64,000 nucleotides of DNA. Origin: Streptomyces sp. DHE7-1 (GTDB taxonomy: Bacteria > Actinomycetota > Actinomycetes > Streptomycetales > Streptomycetaceae). The translations under genes and the position numbers were made by a program. Shown here piece after piece: positions 44,490-57,485 of the stretch (positions are counted from its first letter, which is position 1; each line of letters begins with the position of its first letter). Under the pieces are notes generated by a model. The model did no database searches, was not told where the DNA came from, and saw only the letters and a program-made list of their open reading frames with translations. Location: positions 4,402,001-4,466,000 of the forward strand of contig JACJDG010000003.1 of assembly GCA_016432725.1 (NCBI GenBank). The letters are read 5' to 3'.

Positions 44490-46988
44490 CCGTGACCACC
44501 AGTGCTCCCTCCGGAGGGGAGAGGCGGCGGTCCCGCCGGAGGACCTCGTCACGCTGACGATCGACGGCGTCGAGATCAGCGTGCCCAAGGGCACCCTGGT
44601 CATCCGGGCCGCCGAGCAGCTCGGCATCGAGATCCCGCGGTTCTGCGACCACCCCCTGCTGGATCCGGCCGGCGCCTGCCGCCAGTGCATCGTCGAGGTC
44701 GAGGGCCAGCGCAAGCCCATGGCGTCCTGCACCATCACGTGCACCGACGGCATGGTGGTGAAGACCCAGCTCACCTCGCCGGTCGCCGAGAAGGCCCAGC
44801 ACGGCGTGATGGAGCTGCTGCTCATCAACCACCCGCTGGACTGCCCGGTCTGCGACAAGGGCGGCGAGTGCCCGCTGCAGAACCAGGCCATGTCGCACGG
44901 CAACGCGGAGTCCCGCTTCGAGGGCCGCAAGCGGACCTACGAGAAGCCGGTGCCGATCTCCACGCAGGTGCTCCTCGACCGCGAGCGGTGCGTGCTGTGC
45001 GCCCGCTGCACCCGCTTCTCCAACCAGGTGGCGGGCGACCCGATGATCGAGCTGATCGAACGGGGCGCGCTGCAGCAGGTCGGCACCGGCGAGGGCGACC
45101 CGTTCGAGTCGTACTTCTCCGGCAACACCATCCAGATCTGCCCGGTGGGCGCGCTCACCTCGGCGGCCTACCGCTTCCGCTCCCGGCCCTTCGACCTCAT
45201 CTCCTCGCCGTCGGTGTGCGAACACTGCTCGGGCGGCTGCGCGACGCGCACCGACCACCGGCGCGGCAAGGTCATGCGGCGGCTCGCCGCCGACGACCCC
45301 GAGGTCAACGAGGAGTGGATCTGCGACAAGGGCCGCTTCGCGTTCCGGTACGCCCAGACCAGGGACCGCCTCGACGTCCCGCTGGTGCGCAACGCCGAAG
45401 GCGTTCTGGAGCCCGTCTCCTGGCCGGAGGCCCTGGAAGCGGCCGCGCGCGGACTGACCGCCGCCCGCTCCCGGGCCGGTGTCCTCACCGGCGGCCGGCT
45501 GACGGTCGAGGACGCCTACGCGTACAGCAAGTTCGCGCGCGTGGCGCTCGGCACGAACGACATCGACTTCCGCGCGCGCGTGCACAGCGGCGAGGAGGCC
45601 GACTTCCTCGCGGCCCGGGTGGCGGGCCGCGGCCGTGACCTCGACGGCACCGGCGTCACCTACACCACGCTGGAGAAGGCGCCCGCCGTCCTGCTCGCCG
45701 GGTTCGAGTCGGAGGAGGAGGCGCCCGGCGTCTTCCTGCGGCTGCGCAAGGCCTGGCGCAAGCACAAGCAGCAGGTGTTCTCCCTCGCCACGCACGCGAC
45801 GCGCGGCCTGCAGAAGGCGGGCGGCACGCTGCTGCCGGCCGCGCCCGGCACCGAGACCGAGTGGCTGGACGCCCTCGCGAGCGGCGTGGGCCTCGAGGAG
45901 CCCGGCACGAAGGCCGCCGAGGCCCTGCGCGCCGACGGCGCGGTGATCGTCGTGGGGGAGCGGCTCGCCTCGGTCGCGGGCGGTCTCACCGCCGCCGTGC
46001 GCGCCGCCGCCGCCACCGGCGCCCAGTTGGTCTGGATCCCGCGGCGGGCGGGCGAACGCGGCGCGATCGAGGCCGGCGCCCTGCCGTCGCTGCTGCCGGG
46101 CGGCCGCCCGGCGACCGACCCGCGCGCCCGGGAGGAGGTCGCCGCCGTCTGGGGGCTGGCCGAACTCCCCGCCGGTCACGGCCGGGACACCCACCAGATG
46201 ATCGAGGCTGCCGCCACCGGCGAACTGGCCGCGCTCGTGGTCGCCGGCGTGGAGGTCGACGACCTGCCCGACCCGGCACGCGCGCGTGAGGCGCTCGAAG
46301 GCGTCGGCTTCCTGGTGTCGCTGGAACTGCGGCCCAGCGAGGTCACCGGCCACGCCGACGTGGTCCTGCCGGTCGCGGCGGTCGCCGAGAAGGCGGGCGC
46401 CTTCCTGAACTGGGAGGGCAGGGTGCGCTTCTTCGAGGCCGCGCTCAAGCCCGACCAGATGACCCGCCGGCTCGCCCCACCGACGGGCGGGTTCTGCAGA
46501 TGCTGGCCGACGCCATGGACGTGCACCTGGGCCTGCCGGACCTGCGGACCGCGCGCGCGGAGATCGACCGGCTCGGCCCCTGGGACGGCCCGCGGGCCAC
46601 CGACCCCCTGGAGACCGGGGGCGTCCTGCCCCGGCCGGCCGTCGGCGAGGCCGTACTAGCCGGGCACCGGCTGCTGCTCGACCAGGGCGTCCTGCAGGAG
46701 GGCGACGAGGCCCTCGCCGGAACCCGGCACGCCGCACGCGCGCGCGTGTCGGCGGCGACGGCCGCCGAGGCGGGCGTCGAGGACGGCGGCCTCCTGGCCG
46801 TCACCGGCTCCTCCGGCACCGTCGAACTTCCGCTCCAGGTCACCGAGATGCCCGACCGGGTGGTGTGGCTGCCGCTGAACTCCGCCGGCGCGGGCGTCGC
46901 CTCCGACACCGGTGCGCAGCCCGGCTCCCTCGTCCGTATCGGCCCGGCGGCACGCGCCGAACAGGCCCCCAAGGAGGTGGAGGCATGA
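44486..46988 (+). CDS. nuoG: NADH-quinone oxidoreductase subunit G (two bases missing as read)
   Basis: 834 residues after restoring one base at the G run 44516-44519 and one at the C run 46475-46478. As read, translation from ATG 44486 ends after 23 codons, the main part opens from about 44540, and the C-terminus is in a third stretch ending 46988. Ferredoxin-type ligands (CDHPLLDPAGACRQC, HPLDCPVCDKGGEC, CVLCARCTRF) and the molybdopterin-like domain with CEHCSGGC are intact. It channels electrons from NuoF toward NuoI. ATG overlaps the nuoF stop; its stop overlaps nuoH. Confidence 0.9.
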
Positions 46989-48349
46989 GCCCGTACCTCG
47001 CGGCTGAAGACCTCTCGATGTTCGGCCGGGACCCCTGGTGGCTGGTCGTCGTCAAGGCCGTCTTCTGCTTCGCGTTCCTGATGGTGACCGTGCTGTTCTC
47101 CATCGTCTGGGAGCGCAAGGTCGTCGCCTGGATGCAGCTTCGCATCGGCCCGAACCGGCACGGCCCCTGGGGCATGCTCCAGTCGCTCGCCGACGGCATC
47201 AAGCTGATGCTCAAGGAAGACCTCGTCGTCAAGCGCGCGGACAAGGTGGTCTACGTCCTTGCACCGATCGTCGCGGCCATCCCGGCCTTCATGGCGATCG
47301 CGGTGATCCCCTTCGGTCCCGCCGACAACGAGATCTCGATCTTCGGCACGCGGACCACGATGCAGCTCACCGACCTGCCGATCGCGATGCTCTACATCCT
47401 CGCGGTCGCCTCGGTCGGCATCTACGGCATCGTGCTGGCGGGCTGGAGCTCCGGATCCACCTACCCGCTGCTCGGCGGTCTGCGCTCCTGCGCCCAGATG
47501 ATCTCCTACGAGATCGCCATGGGAGCGGCGTTCGCCTCCGTGTTCCTCTACTCGGGGTCGATGTCGACGTCGACCATCGTCGAGCAGCAGCACGACCGCT
47601 GGTACATCCTGCTGCTGCCGGTCTCCTTCATCCTCTACGTCGTCACGATGGTCGGCGAGACCAACCGCGCCCCCTTCGACATGCCGGAGTCCGAGGGCGA
47701 CCTGGTCGGCGGCTTCAACACCGAGTACTCGTCCATCAAGTTCGCGATGTTCATGCTCGCCGAGTACGTGAACATGGTGACGGTGTCGGCCGTCTCGACC
47801 ACCCTGTTCCTCGGCGGCTGGCGCGCCCCCTGGCCGGTCAGCGGCTTCTGGGAGGGCGCGAACCACGGCTGGTGGCCGCTGCTCTGGTTCGTCATCAAGG
47901 TCCAGTTGCTGCTGTTCTTCTTCATCTGGCTGCGCGGCACGCTCCCCCGGGTCCGGTACGACCAGCTCATGAAGCTCGGCTGGAAGGTCCTCATCCCGGT
48001 CTCGGTGACCTGGCTGATGCTCGTCGCGACCGTGCGGGCGCTGCGCAACGAGAACTACGACTTCGCCGACATCGCGCTCTACGTCGGCGGCGGTGTCCTC
48101 GCCCTGCTGCTGCTCTCCTTCGTCGCCGACATGTTCCGCGCGAAGGCGAGGACGGACGAGCAGGCCGCCGGCCCGCAGCCCGGATTCGACCCGATGGCGG
48201 GCGGATTCCCCGTGCCTCCGCTGCCCGGACAGGAACTGCCGCCGGCGCCCAGGCGCCGCTCGCGCCGGGAGCGGGAGCTGATTGTCAGTGGTGGACCGGA
48301 CACTGTCAGTGACGGATCTACGGATGGAAAGGAGGCGTCCGATGGCTGA
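46985..48349 (+). CDS. nuoH: NADH-quinone oxidoreductase subunit H
   Basis: 454 residues, eight or so spans. VVAWMQLRIGPNRHGPWGML, the loop LKEDLVVKRADKVVY and FDMPESEGDLVGGFNTEYS form the quinone-entry elements. The C-terminal 70 residues are a polar Pro/Gly tail seen in actinobacterial NuoH. It overlaps nuoI by eight bases. Confidence 0.95.
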   Translation: MSPYLAAEDLSMFGRDPWWLVVVKAVFCFAFLMVTVLFSIVWERKVVAWMQLRIGPNRHGPWGMLQSLADGIKLMLKEDLVVKRADKVVYVLAPIVAAIPAFMAIAVIPFGPADNEISIFGTRTTMQLTDLPIAMLYILAVASVGIYGIVLAGWSSGSTYPLLGGLRSCAQMISYEIAMGAAFASVFLYSGSMSTSTIVEQQHDRWYILLLPVSFILYVVTMVGETNRAPFDMPESEGDLVGGFNTEYSSIKFAMFMLAEYVNMVTVSAVSTTLFLGGWRAPWPVSGFWEGANHGWWPLLWFVIKVQLLLFFFIWLRGTLPRVRYDQLMKLGWKVLIPVSVTWLMLVATVRALRNENYDFADIALYVGGGVLALLLLSFVADMFRAKARTDEQAAGPQPGFDPMAGGFPVPPLPGQELPPAPRRRSRRERELIVSGGPDTVSDGSTDGKEASDG

Positions 48350-48992
48350 GGAGCCAACGGAGTCCGGACAGATCAAGCCCGGCTTCCAGAACCCCGTGGC
48401 CGGCTTCGGCGTGACCTTCAAGGCCATGTTCAAGAAGCGGCTCACCGAGCAGTACCCCGAGCAGCAGAAGACCACGGCTCCGCGGTTCCACGGACGGCAC
48501 CAGCTCAACCGCCATCCGGACGGCCTGGAGAAGTGCGTCGGCTGCGAGCTGTGCGCCTGGGCCTGCCCCGCCGACGCCATCTACGTGGAGGGCGCCGACA
48601 ACACCGACGAGGAGCGCTACTCGCCGGGTGAGCGGTACGGCCGCGTCTACCAGATCAACTACGCCCGCTGCATCCTGTGCGGGCTGTGCATCGAGGCGTG
48701 CCCCACGCGCGCGCTGACGATGACGAACGAGTTCGAACTGGCCGACTCCAGCCGCGCCAACCTCATCTACACCAAGGAGCAGCTGCTCGCCGGTCTCGAG
48801 GAGGGCATGGTCGACACACCGCACGCGATCTTCCCGGGGACGGACGAACAGGACTACTACCGGGGCCTGGTGACGGAGGCCGCGCCGGGCACGGTGCGGC
48901 AGGCCGCCGTCTCCAAGGGCGAGGTGGTGCAGGAGGGCGACAGCACCTCCGGCGAGACCGAACCGGCGTCGGAGAAGGTGATCGGCCGATGA
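48342..48992 (+). CDS. nuoI: NADH-quinone oxidoreductase subunit I
   Basis: 216 residues. Two [4Fe-4S] clusters: Cys65, 68, 71, 75 (CVGCELCAWACP) and Cys110, 113, 116, 120 (CILCGLCIEACP). AAGGAGG lies a few bases ahead of ATG 48342. It passes electrons from NuoG to NuoB. Confidence 0.96.
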   Translation: MAEEPTESGQIKPGFQNPVAGFGVTFKAMFKKRLTEQYPEQQKTTAPRFHGRHQLNRHPDGLEKCVGCELCAWACPADAIYVEGADNTDEERYSPGERYGRVYQINYARCILCGLCIEACPTRALTMTNEFELADSSRANLIYTKEQLLAGLEEGMVDTPHAIFPGTDEQDYYRGLVTEAAPGTVRQAAVSKGEVVQEGDSTSGETEPASEKVIGR

Positions 48993-49834
48993 GCGCACTG
49001 CAGCTTGCCGCCTACACCACCTCCACCGGTGAGGCCTTCCAGTTCTGGGTCCTCGGCACGGTCGCGGTGATCGGCGCCCTGTGCACCGTCTTCATGAAGA
49101 AGGCCGTGCACAGCGCCCTCTGCCTCGCCGGAACCATGATCGTCCTGGCGGTGTTCTACCTCGCCAACGGCGCCTACTTCCTGGGCATCGTGCAGATCGT
49201 CGTCTACACCGGCGCGATCATGATGCTGTTCCTCTTCGTGGTGATGCTCGTCGGCGTCACGGCCGCGGACTCGCTGAAGGAGACCATCAAGGGCCAGCGC
49301 TGGCTGGCGCTGCTCTGCGGGGCCGGCTTCGGCGTCCTGCTGTTCGCCGGCATCGGCAACGCCTCCCTGACGGAGTTCAACGGCACCGGCCGGGCGAACG
49401 CCAACGGCAACGTGGAGGGTCTCGCGGCCCTCATCTTCACCAAGTACGTCTTCGCCTTCGAGATCACCGGCGCACTGCTGATCACGGCCGCCGTCGGCGC
49501 GATGGTGCTCACCCACCGCGAGCGCACCGAGCGCGCCAGGACCCAGCGCGAGATGGCCGAGCAGCGCATCCGGGAAGGCCGGCACATCCCGCCGCTGCCC
49601 GCCCCGGGCGTCTACGCCCGGCACAACGCCGTGGACGTCGCGGGCCTGCTGCCCGACGGCACCCCCTCCGAGCTGACCGTCAGCAAGACGCTGCGCGAAC
49701 GCGGTCAGGTCCGGGACGTGTCGGCGGAGGCGCTCAACGACCTCCGGGCCCTGGAGCAGCGCGCCGCCGAGCGTCTGGAGCGGACCGGGATCGAGCCGGC
49801 GACGTTCAAGCGGCCCGAGGAGGCGTCGAAGTGA
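48989..49834 (+). CDS. nuoJ: NADH-quinone oxidoreductase subunit J
   Basis: 281 residues. Five spans, with VQIVVYTGAIMMLFLFVVML as the conserved pi-bulge helix. The C-terminal 100 residues are charged and cytoplasmic, an actinobacterial extension. ATG overlaps the nuoI stop and its own stop overlaps the nuoK GTG. Confidence 0.94.
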   Translation: MSALQLAAYTTSTGEAFQFWVLGTVAVIGALCTVFMKKAVHSALCLAGTMIVLAVFYLANGAYFLGIVQIVVYTGAIMMLFLFVVMLVGVTAADSLKETIKGQRWLALLCGAGFGVLLFAGIGNASLTEFNGTGRANANGNVEGLAALIFTKYVFAFEITGALLITAAVGAMVLTHRERTERARTQREMAEQRIREGRHIPPLPAPGVYARHNAVDVAGLLPDGTPSELTVSKTLRERGQVRDVSAEALNDLRALEQRAAERLERTGIEPATFKRPEEASK

Positions 49835-50130
49835 ACCCCGTCAACTACCTCTACCTCGCGGCCCTGCTGTTCACCGTCGGCGCGACCGGGGTGCTGATCC
49901 GGCGCAACGCGATCGTCGTGTTCATGTGCGTCGAGCTGATGCTCAACGCCTGCAACCTCGCGTTCGTCGTCTTCTCCCGGATGCACGGCAACCTCGACGG
50001 CCAGATCATCGCCTTCTTCACGATGGTCGTCGCCGCCGCGGAGGTCGTGGTGGGCCTCGCGATCATCGTGTCGCTGTTCCGTACCCGCCACTCGGCCTCG
50101 GTCGACGACGCCAGCCTGATGAAGCTGTAA
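49831..50130 (+). CDS. nuoK: NADH-quinone oxidoreductase subunit K
   Basis: 99 residues, three spans. The proton-path glutamates are in VFMCVELMLNACNLAFV and VAAAEVVVGLAIIV. Normal length for the family. GTG 49831 overlaps the nuoJ stop. Confidence 0.95.
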   Translation: MNPVNYLYLAALLFTVGATGVLIRRNAIVVFMCVELMLNACNLAFVVFSRMHGNLDGQIIAFFTMVVAAAEVVVGLAIIVSLFRTRHSASVDDASLMKL

Positions 50131-50145
50131 GGGGTCGGAAGAATC

Positions 50146-52040
50146 GTGGACAACCTGATCGCGCTGCTCATCGCGGCGCCCCTGCTCGGAGCGGCCGTCC
50201 TCCTGGTCGGCGGCCGGCGGCTGGACGCCGTGGGCCACTGGATCGCCACGCTCCTGTCGGCCACCTCCTTCGTGCTCGGCGTGGTCCTCTTCGCCGGCCT
50301 GCTCGGCAGGGACGCCGAGAACCGCACCCTGACCCAGCACCTGTGGACGTGGATCCCGGTCGGCGACTTCCAGGCGGACGTCACCTTCCGCCTGGACCAG
50401 CTGTCGATGACGTTCGTGCTGCTGATCACGGGCGTCGGCTCGCTGATCCACCTCTACTCGGTCGGGTACATGGAGCACGACGAGCGGCGCCGCCGCTTCT
50501 TCGGCTACCTGAACCTGTTCCTCGCGGCGATGCTGGTGCTGGTCCTCGCCGACAACTACCTGCTGCTGTACGTCGGCTGGGAGGGTGTCGGCCTCGCCTC
50601 GTATCTGCTCATCGGCTTCTGGCAACACAAGCCCAGCGCCGCGACGGCCGCGAAGAAGGCCTTCCTGGTCAACCGGGTCGGCGACATGGGCCTGTCGATC
50701 GCGATCATGCTGATGTTCACCACCTTCGGCAGTTTCGCCTTCGGCCCGGTCCTCAGCCACACCGGCGACACCTCGGAGGGCCGGCTCACCGCGATCGGCC
50801 TGATGCTGCTGCTCGCCGCGTGCGGCAAGTCGGCCCAGGTCCCGCTGCAGTCCTGGCTCGGGGACGCCATGGAGGGCCCGACCCCGGTCTCGGCCCTCAT
50901 CCACGCCGCGACGATGGTGACGGCGGGCGTCTACCTGATCGTCCGCTCCGGTGCCATCTTCAACGCGGCGCCCGACGCCCAGCTCGCCGTCACCGTGGTC
51001 GGCGCCGTCACGCTCCTCTTCGGTGCGATCGTCGGTTGCGCCAAGGACGACATCAAGAAGGCGCTGGCCGGTTCGACCATGTCGCAGATCGGCTACATGG
51101 TGCTGGCGGCCGGCCTCGGCCCCATCGGCTACGTCTTCGCGATCATGCACCTGGTCACCCACGGCTTCTTCAAGGCCGGGCTGTTCCTGGGCGCCGGTTC
51201 GGTCATGCACGGCATGAACGACGAGGTCGACATGCGCAGGTACGGCGGCCTGCGCACGTACATGCCGGTCACCTTCGCCACCTTCGGCCTCGGCTACCTC
51301 GCGATCATCGGCTTCCCGTTCCTGTCCGGCTTCTACTCCAAGGACGCCATCATCGAGGCGGCCTTCGCCAAGGGCGGCACCCAGGGCTGGATCCTCGGCG
51401 GCGTGGCCCTGCTCGGCGCGGCCATCACCGCCTTCTACATGACGCGCGTGATGCTCATGACGTTCTTCGGGGAGAAGCGCTGGCAGCCGGACGCGGAGGG
51501 CCACGAGCCGCACCCGCACGAGTCCCCGAAGATCATGACGATCCCCATGATCGTGCTGGCGGTCGGCTCCGTCTTCGGCGGCTTCTTCTTCCACCTCGGT
51601 GACCGCTTCCTCAACTGGCTGGAGCCGGTCACCGGCCACAGCGAGGGCGACTCGCCGATCAGTGCCATGACGGTCACCGGGGCGACCCTGGTCTGCCTGG
51701 TCGTCGGCGTCGGCATCGCCTGGGCGCAGTACGGCCGCAAGCCCGTCCCGGCGGTCGCCCCCGCGGTTCGCTGCTCACCCGGGCGGCCCGGCGCGACCTG
51801 CTGCAGGACGACTTCAACCATGTCGTCCTGGTGCGCGGCGGCGAACACCTCACGCGCTCCCTGGTGTACGTCGACCACACCCTGGTCGACGGTGTGGTCA
51901 ACGGCACGGCGGCCGGCTTCGGCGGCCTGTCCGGACGGCTGCGCCGGGTCCAGAACGGCTTCGTCCGCTCCTACGCGGTCTCGATGTTCGGCGGCGCGGC
52001 ACTCCTGGTCGCCGCGACCCTGCTGATGAGGGCGGTCTGA
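50146..52040 (+). CDS. nuoL: NADH-quinone oxidoreductase subunit L (one base missing as read)
   Basis: 631 residues after restoring one base in the C run 51758-51762. Antiporter-like core with NYLLLYVGWEGVGLASYLLI and the discontinuous-helix region GDAMEGPTPVSALIHAATMV is intact. The break removes only the C-terminal amphipathic helix and last span (VSMFGGAALLVAATLLMRAV). It is a proton-pumping subunit. GTG 50146 is the start. Confidence 0.92.
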
Positions 52041-52045
52041 TACCG

Positions 52046-53616
52046 ATGTCCTTTCCTCTGCTGACAGCGACGGCGGCGCTCCCGGCCCTCGGGCGGTCGC
52101 CACGGCCGCCGTACCGGCCGCGAAGCGCGACGCCGCGAAATGGCTGGCGCTGGTCGTCTCGCTCGCCACGCTCGCCCTGGCGATCACCGTCCTGGTCCGG
52201 TTCGACCCGGGCGGCGACCGCTACCAGCTCACCGAGTCCCACGCCTGGATCGCGGACTTCGGGGTCAGGTACGAGCTGGGCGTGGACGGCATCGCGGTGG
52301 CGCTGCTCGCCCTGACCGCGCTGCTGATCCCGTTCATCATCCTGGCCGGCTGGCACGACGCCGATCCGCTGGAGACCGGAAGCCGCCGCTGGCGGCCCAC
52401 CCAGGGCTTCTTCGCGCTGATCCTCGCCGTCGAGGCGATGGTGGTCATCTCCTTCGAGGCCACCGACGTCTTCCTCTTCTACATCTTCTTCGAAGCCATG
52501 CTCATCCCGATGTACTTCCTCATCGGCGGCTTCGGGGACCGTGCCCACGAGCACGGTGAGGAGGCGGCCTCCACCCAGCGGTCGTACGCGGCCGTGAAGT
52601 TCCTCCTCTACAACCTGGTCGGCGGCCTGATCATGCTGGCCGCGGTGATCGGCCTCTACGTGGTCGCCGGGAACTTCAGCCTCCAGGAGATCGTCCAGGC
52701 CCGGGCGAACGGCTCGCTGCACATGGCGACCAGCACCGAACGCTGGCTGTTCCTCGGCTTCTTCTTCGCCTTCGCGGTGAAGGCGCCGCTGTGGCCGCTG
52801 CACACCTGGCTGCCCAACGCCATGCAGGAGTCCACCGCCCCGGTCGCCGTGCTCATCACGGCGGTCGTCGACAAGGTGGGCACCTTCGCGATGCTCCGCT
52901 TCTGCCTCCAGCTCTTCCCGGAGGCCAGCAAGTGGGCGACGCCCGTCATCCTCGTACTGGCGCTCATCAGCATCGTCTACGGCGCGCTGCTCGCCGTCGG
53001 CCAGCGGGACATCAAGCGCCTGGTGGCCTACGCGTCGATCTCGCACTTCGGCTTCATCGTCATGGGCATCTTCGCGATGACCAGCCAGGGCCAGTCCGGT
53101 GCCACGCTCTACATGGTCAACCACGGCATCTCCACGGCCGCGCTGATGCTGGTCGCCGGATTCCTGATCTCCCGGCGCGGCTCCCGGCTCATCGCGGACT
53201 ACGGGGGTGTGCAGAAGGTCGCCCCGGTGCTCGCCGGCACCTTCCTGATCGGCGGTCTCGCCACCCTGTCCCTGCCCGGACTCGCCCCGTTCGTGAGCGA
53301 GTTCCTGGTCCTGGTCGGCACGTTCACGCGCTACCCGGTGATCGGCGTCATCGCCACCTTCGGCATCGTCCTCGCCGCGCTCTACACCCTCGTCCTGTAC
53401 CAGCGGACGATGACGGGCCCGGTGAAGCCGGAGGTGTCGGCGATGCCCGACCTCCGCGCGCGTGAACTGCTGGTCGTCGCCCCGCTGATCGTGCTGCTGA
53501 TCTTCCTCGGCGTCTACCCGAAGCCCGTCACGGACATCGTCAACCCGGCGGTCAAACAGACGATGTCCGACGTACACAAGACCGACCCCAAGCCCGAGGT
53601 GGAGGCGGCCAAGTGA
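52046..53616 (+). CDS. nuoM: NADH-quinone oxidoreductase subunit M (one base missing as read)
   Basis: 523 residues after restoring one base at the G run 52091-52093. As read, ATG 52046 gives MSFPLLTATAALPALG and then leaves frame; the remainder continues from AVATAAVPAAKRDAAKW. Antiporter motifs LFYIFFEAMLIPMYFLIGGF and LHTWLPNAMQESTAPVAVLI are complete. It is a proton-pumping subunit. The stop overlaps nuoN. Confidence 0.92.
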
Positions 53617-55262
53617 GCGCAACAGCCGTCCACAGCCTGTGGACAACCGCGGCCGACCCGATCTCGAAGATCGGCACGCCGAAGATCGAATACGGACAGC
53701 TGTCGCCGACCCTGATCGTGGTCGGTGCGGCACTGGTCGGGGTGCTCGTCGAGGCGTTCGTCCCGCGCAGGTCCCGCTACTACGCCCAGGTGTTCGTGTC
53801 CGTCGTGGCGCTGTGCGCCGCGTTCGCCGCCGTCGTCGCGCTCGCGTCGAACGGCTACGGCACCACCAAGGCGCACATCGCGGCGATGGGGGCGATCGCG
53901 GTCGACGGGCCGTCCCTGTTCCTGCAGGGCACGATCCTGCTGGCCGGCCTGGTCGGCCTGTTCACCTTCGCCGAACGGCGACTGGACCCGGAGGCGCACG
54001 GCAACCGGGTCGACTCCTTCGCCGCGCAGGCCGCGTCCGTGCCCGGCAGCGACAGCGAGAAGGCCGCGGTGCGGGCCGGCTTCACCACCACCGAGGTCTT
54101 CCCGCTGCTGCTCTTCGCGATCGCGGGCATGCTGGTCTTCCCCTCGGCCAACGACCTGCTGACGCTCTTCGTGGCGCTGGAGGTCTTCTCCCTCCCGCTG
54201 TACCTGCTGTGCGCGCTGGCCCGCCGCAAGCGGCTGATGTCGCAGGAGGCGGCGCTCAAGTACTTCCTGCTCGGCGCGTTCGCCTCCGCGTTCACCCTGT
54301 TCGGCATCGCCATGCTCTACGGCTACGCCGGCTCGCTGTCGTACGGCCGCATCGCGCAGGTCGTCGAAGGCACGGTCACCGACGTCGACCCGGCGCTGGC
54401 CGGCACCATGGGCAACGACGCGCTGCTGCTGATCGGCGTCGCCATGATCGTGATGGGTCTGCTGTTCAAGGTGGGCGCCGTCCCGTTCCACATGTGGACG
54501 CCCGACGTCTACCAGGGCGCACCCACCCCGGTGACCGGATTCATGGCGGCGGCCACCAAGGTCGCGGCGTTCGGCGCGCTGCTGCGCCTGCTGTACGTCG
54601 TCCTGCCCGGCCTGCGCTGGGACTGGCGGCCGGTGATGTGGGCGGTGGCCGTCATCACCATGCTGGGCGGCGCGATCGTCGCGATCACGCAGACCGACAT
54701 CAAGCGGCTGCTGGCGTACTCGTCCATCGCGCACGCCGGATTCATCCTCGCCGGTGTCATCGCGACCTCGAAGGACGGCGTGTCGTCCGTCCTGTTCTAC
54801 CTGGCCGGGTACTCGTTCGTGACGATCGGCGCCTTCGCGGTGGTGACCCTGGTGCGCGACGCCGGCGGCGAGGCCACCCACCTGTCCAAGTGGGCCGGGC
54901 TCGGCCGCCGCTCCCCACTGGTGGCGGCCGTGTTCGCGGTGTTCCTGCTGGCCTTCGCGGGCATCCCGCTGACCTCGGGCTTCGCGGGTAAGTTCGCCGT
55001 CTTCAAGGCGGCGGCGGACGGTGGCGCGGCCCCGCTGGTCGTGATCGGTGTGATCTCCTCGGCGATCGCCGCGTTCTTCTACATCCGGGTGATCGTGCTG
55101 ATGTTCTTCAGCGAGCCCAGGCCCGAGGGCCCGACCGTGGCCGTGCCCTCGCCGCTGACCATGGCGGCGATCGGCGTGGGCGTGGCGGTCACGCTGGTGC
55201 TCGGTGTGGCGCCGCAGTACTTCCTGGACCTGGCGAACCAGGCGAGCGTGTTCGTGCGCTGA
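53613..55262 (+). CDS. nuoN: NADH-quinone oxidoreductase subunit N
   Basis: 549 residues, some 14 spans. ALEVFSLPLYLLCALARRKR, VPFHMWTPDVYQGAPTPVTG and DIKRLLAYSSIAHAGFILAG are the third antiporter-like module. GTG 53613 overlaps the nuoM stop. The operon ends here with a strong terminator. Confidence 0.95.
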   Translation: MSATAVHSLWTTAADPISKIGTPKIEYGQLSPTLIVVGAALVGVLVEAFVPRRSRYYAQVFVSVVALCAAFAAVVALASNGYGTTKAHIAAMGAIAVDGPSLFLQGTILLAGLVGLFTFAERRLDPEAHGNRVDSFAAQAASVPGSDSEKAAVRAGFTTTEVFPLLLFAIAGMLVFPSANDLLTLFVALEVFSLPLYLLCALARRKRLMSQEAALKYFLLGAFASAFTLFGIAMLYGYAGSLSYGRIAQVVEGTVTDVDPALAGTMGNDALLLIGVAMIVMGLLFKVGAVPFHMWTPDVYQGAPTPVTGFMAAATKVAAFGALLRLLYVVLPGLRWDWRPVMWAVAVITMLGGAIVAITQTDIKRLLAYSSIAHAGFILAGVIATSKDGVSSVLFYLAGYSFVTIGAFAVVTLVRDAGGEATHLSKWAGLGRRSPLVAAVFAVFLLAFAGIPLTSGFAGKFAVFKAAADGGAAPLVVIGVISSAIAAFFYIRVIVLMFFSEPRPEGPTVAVPSPLTMAAIGVGVAVTLVLGVAPQYFLDLANQASVFVR

Positions 55263-55281
55263 CGTACACCACGGCCGTCGT

Positions 55282-55318
55282 CCGGGGCCCGGTCCTCCCG
55301 CGGAGGACCGGGCCCCGG
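55282..55318 (+). terminator. Terminator of the nuo operon
   Basis: CCGGGGCCCGGTCCTCC and its exact inverted copy form a 17-bp stem with a three-base loop, 19 bases after the nuoN stop. Confidence 0.8.
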
Positions 55319-55446
55319 CGCGTGCGGCGGCGCCGGGGCGCCGGAGGGCCCGCCTGTGGAAAACTCCGGGGCTGTCGGTGCGGGCGCCTATCGTGGACGC
55401 AGTGGTCGAAGGACGACGCACGGGGACAGGACACGGGGACCGGGCG

Positions 55447-57464
<2,018 letters not shown>

Positions 57465-57485
57465 CGTCGGGCGCCGTCGGGGCCG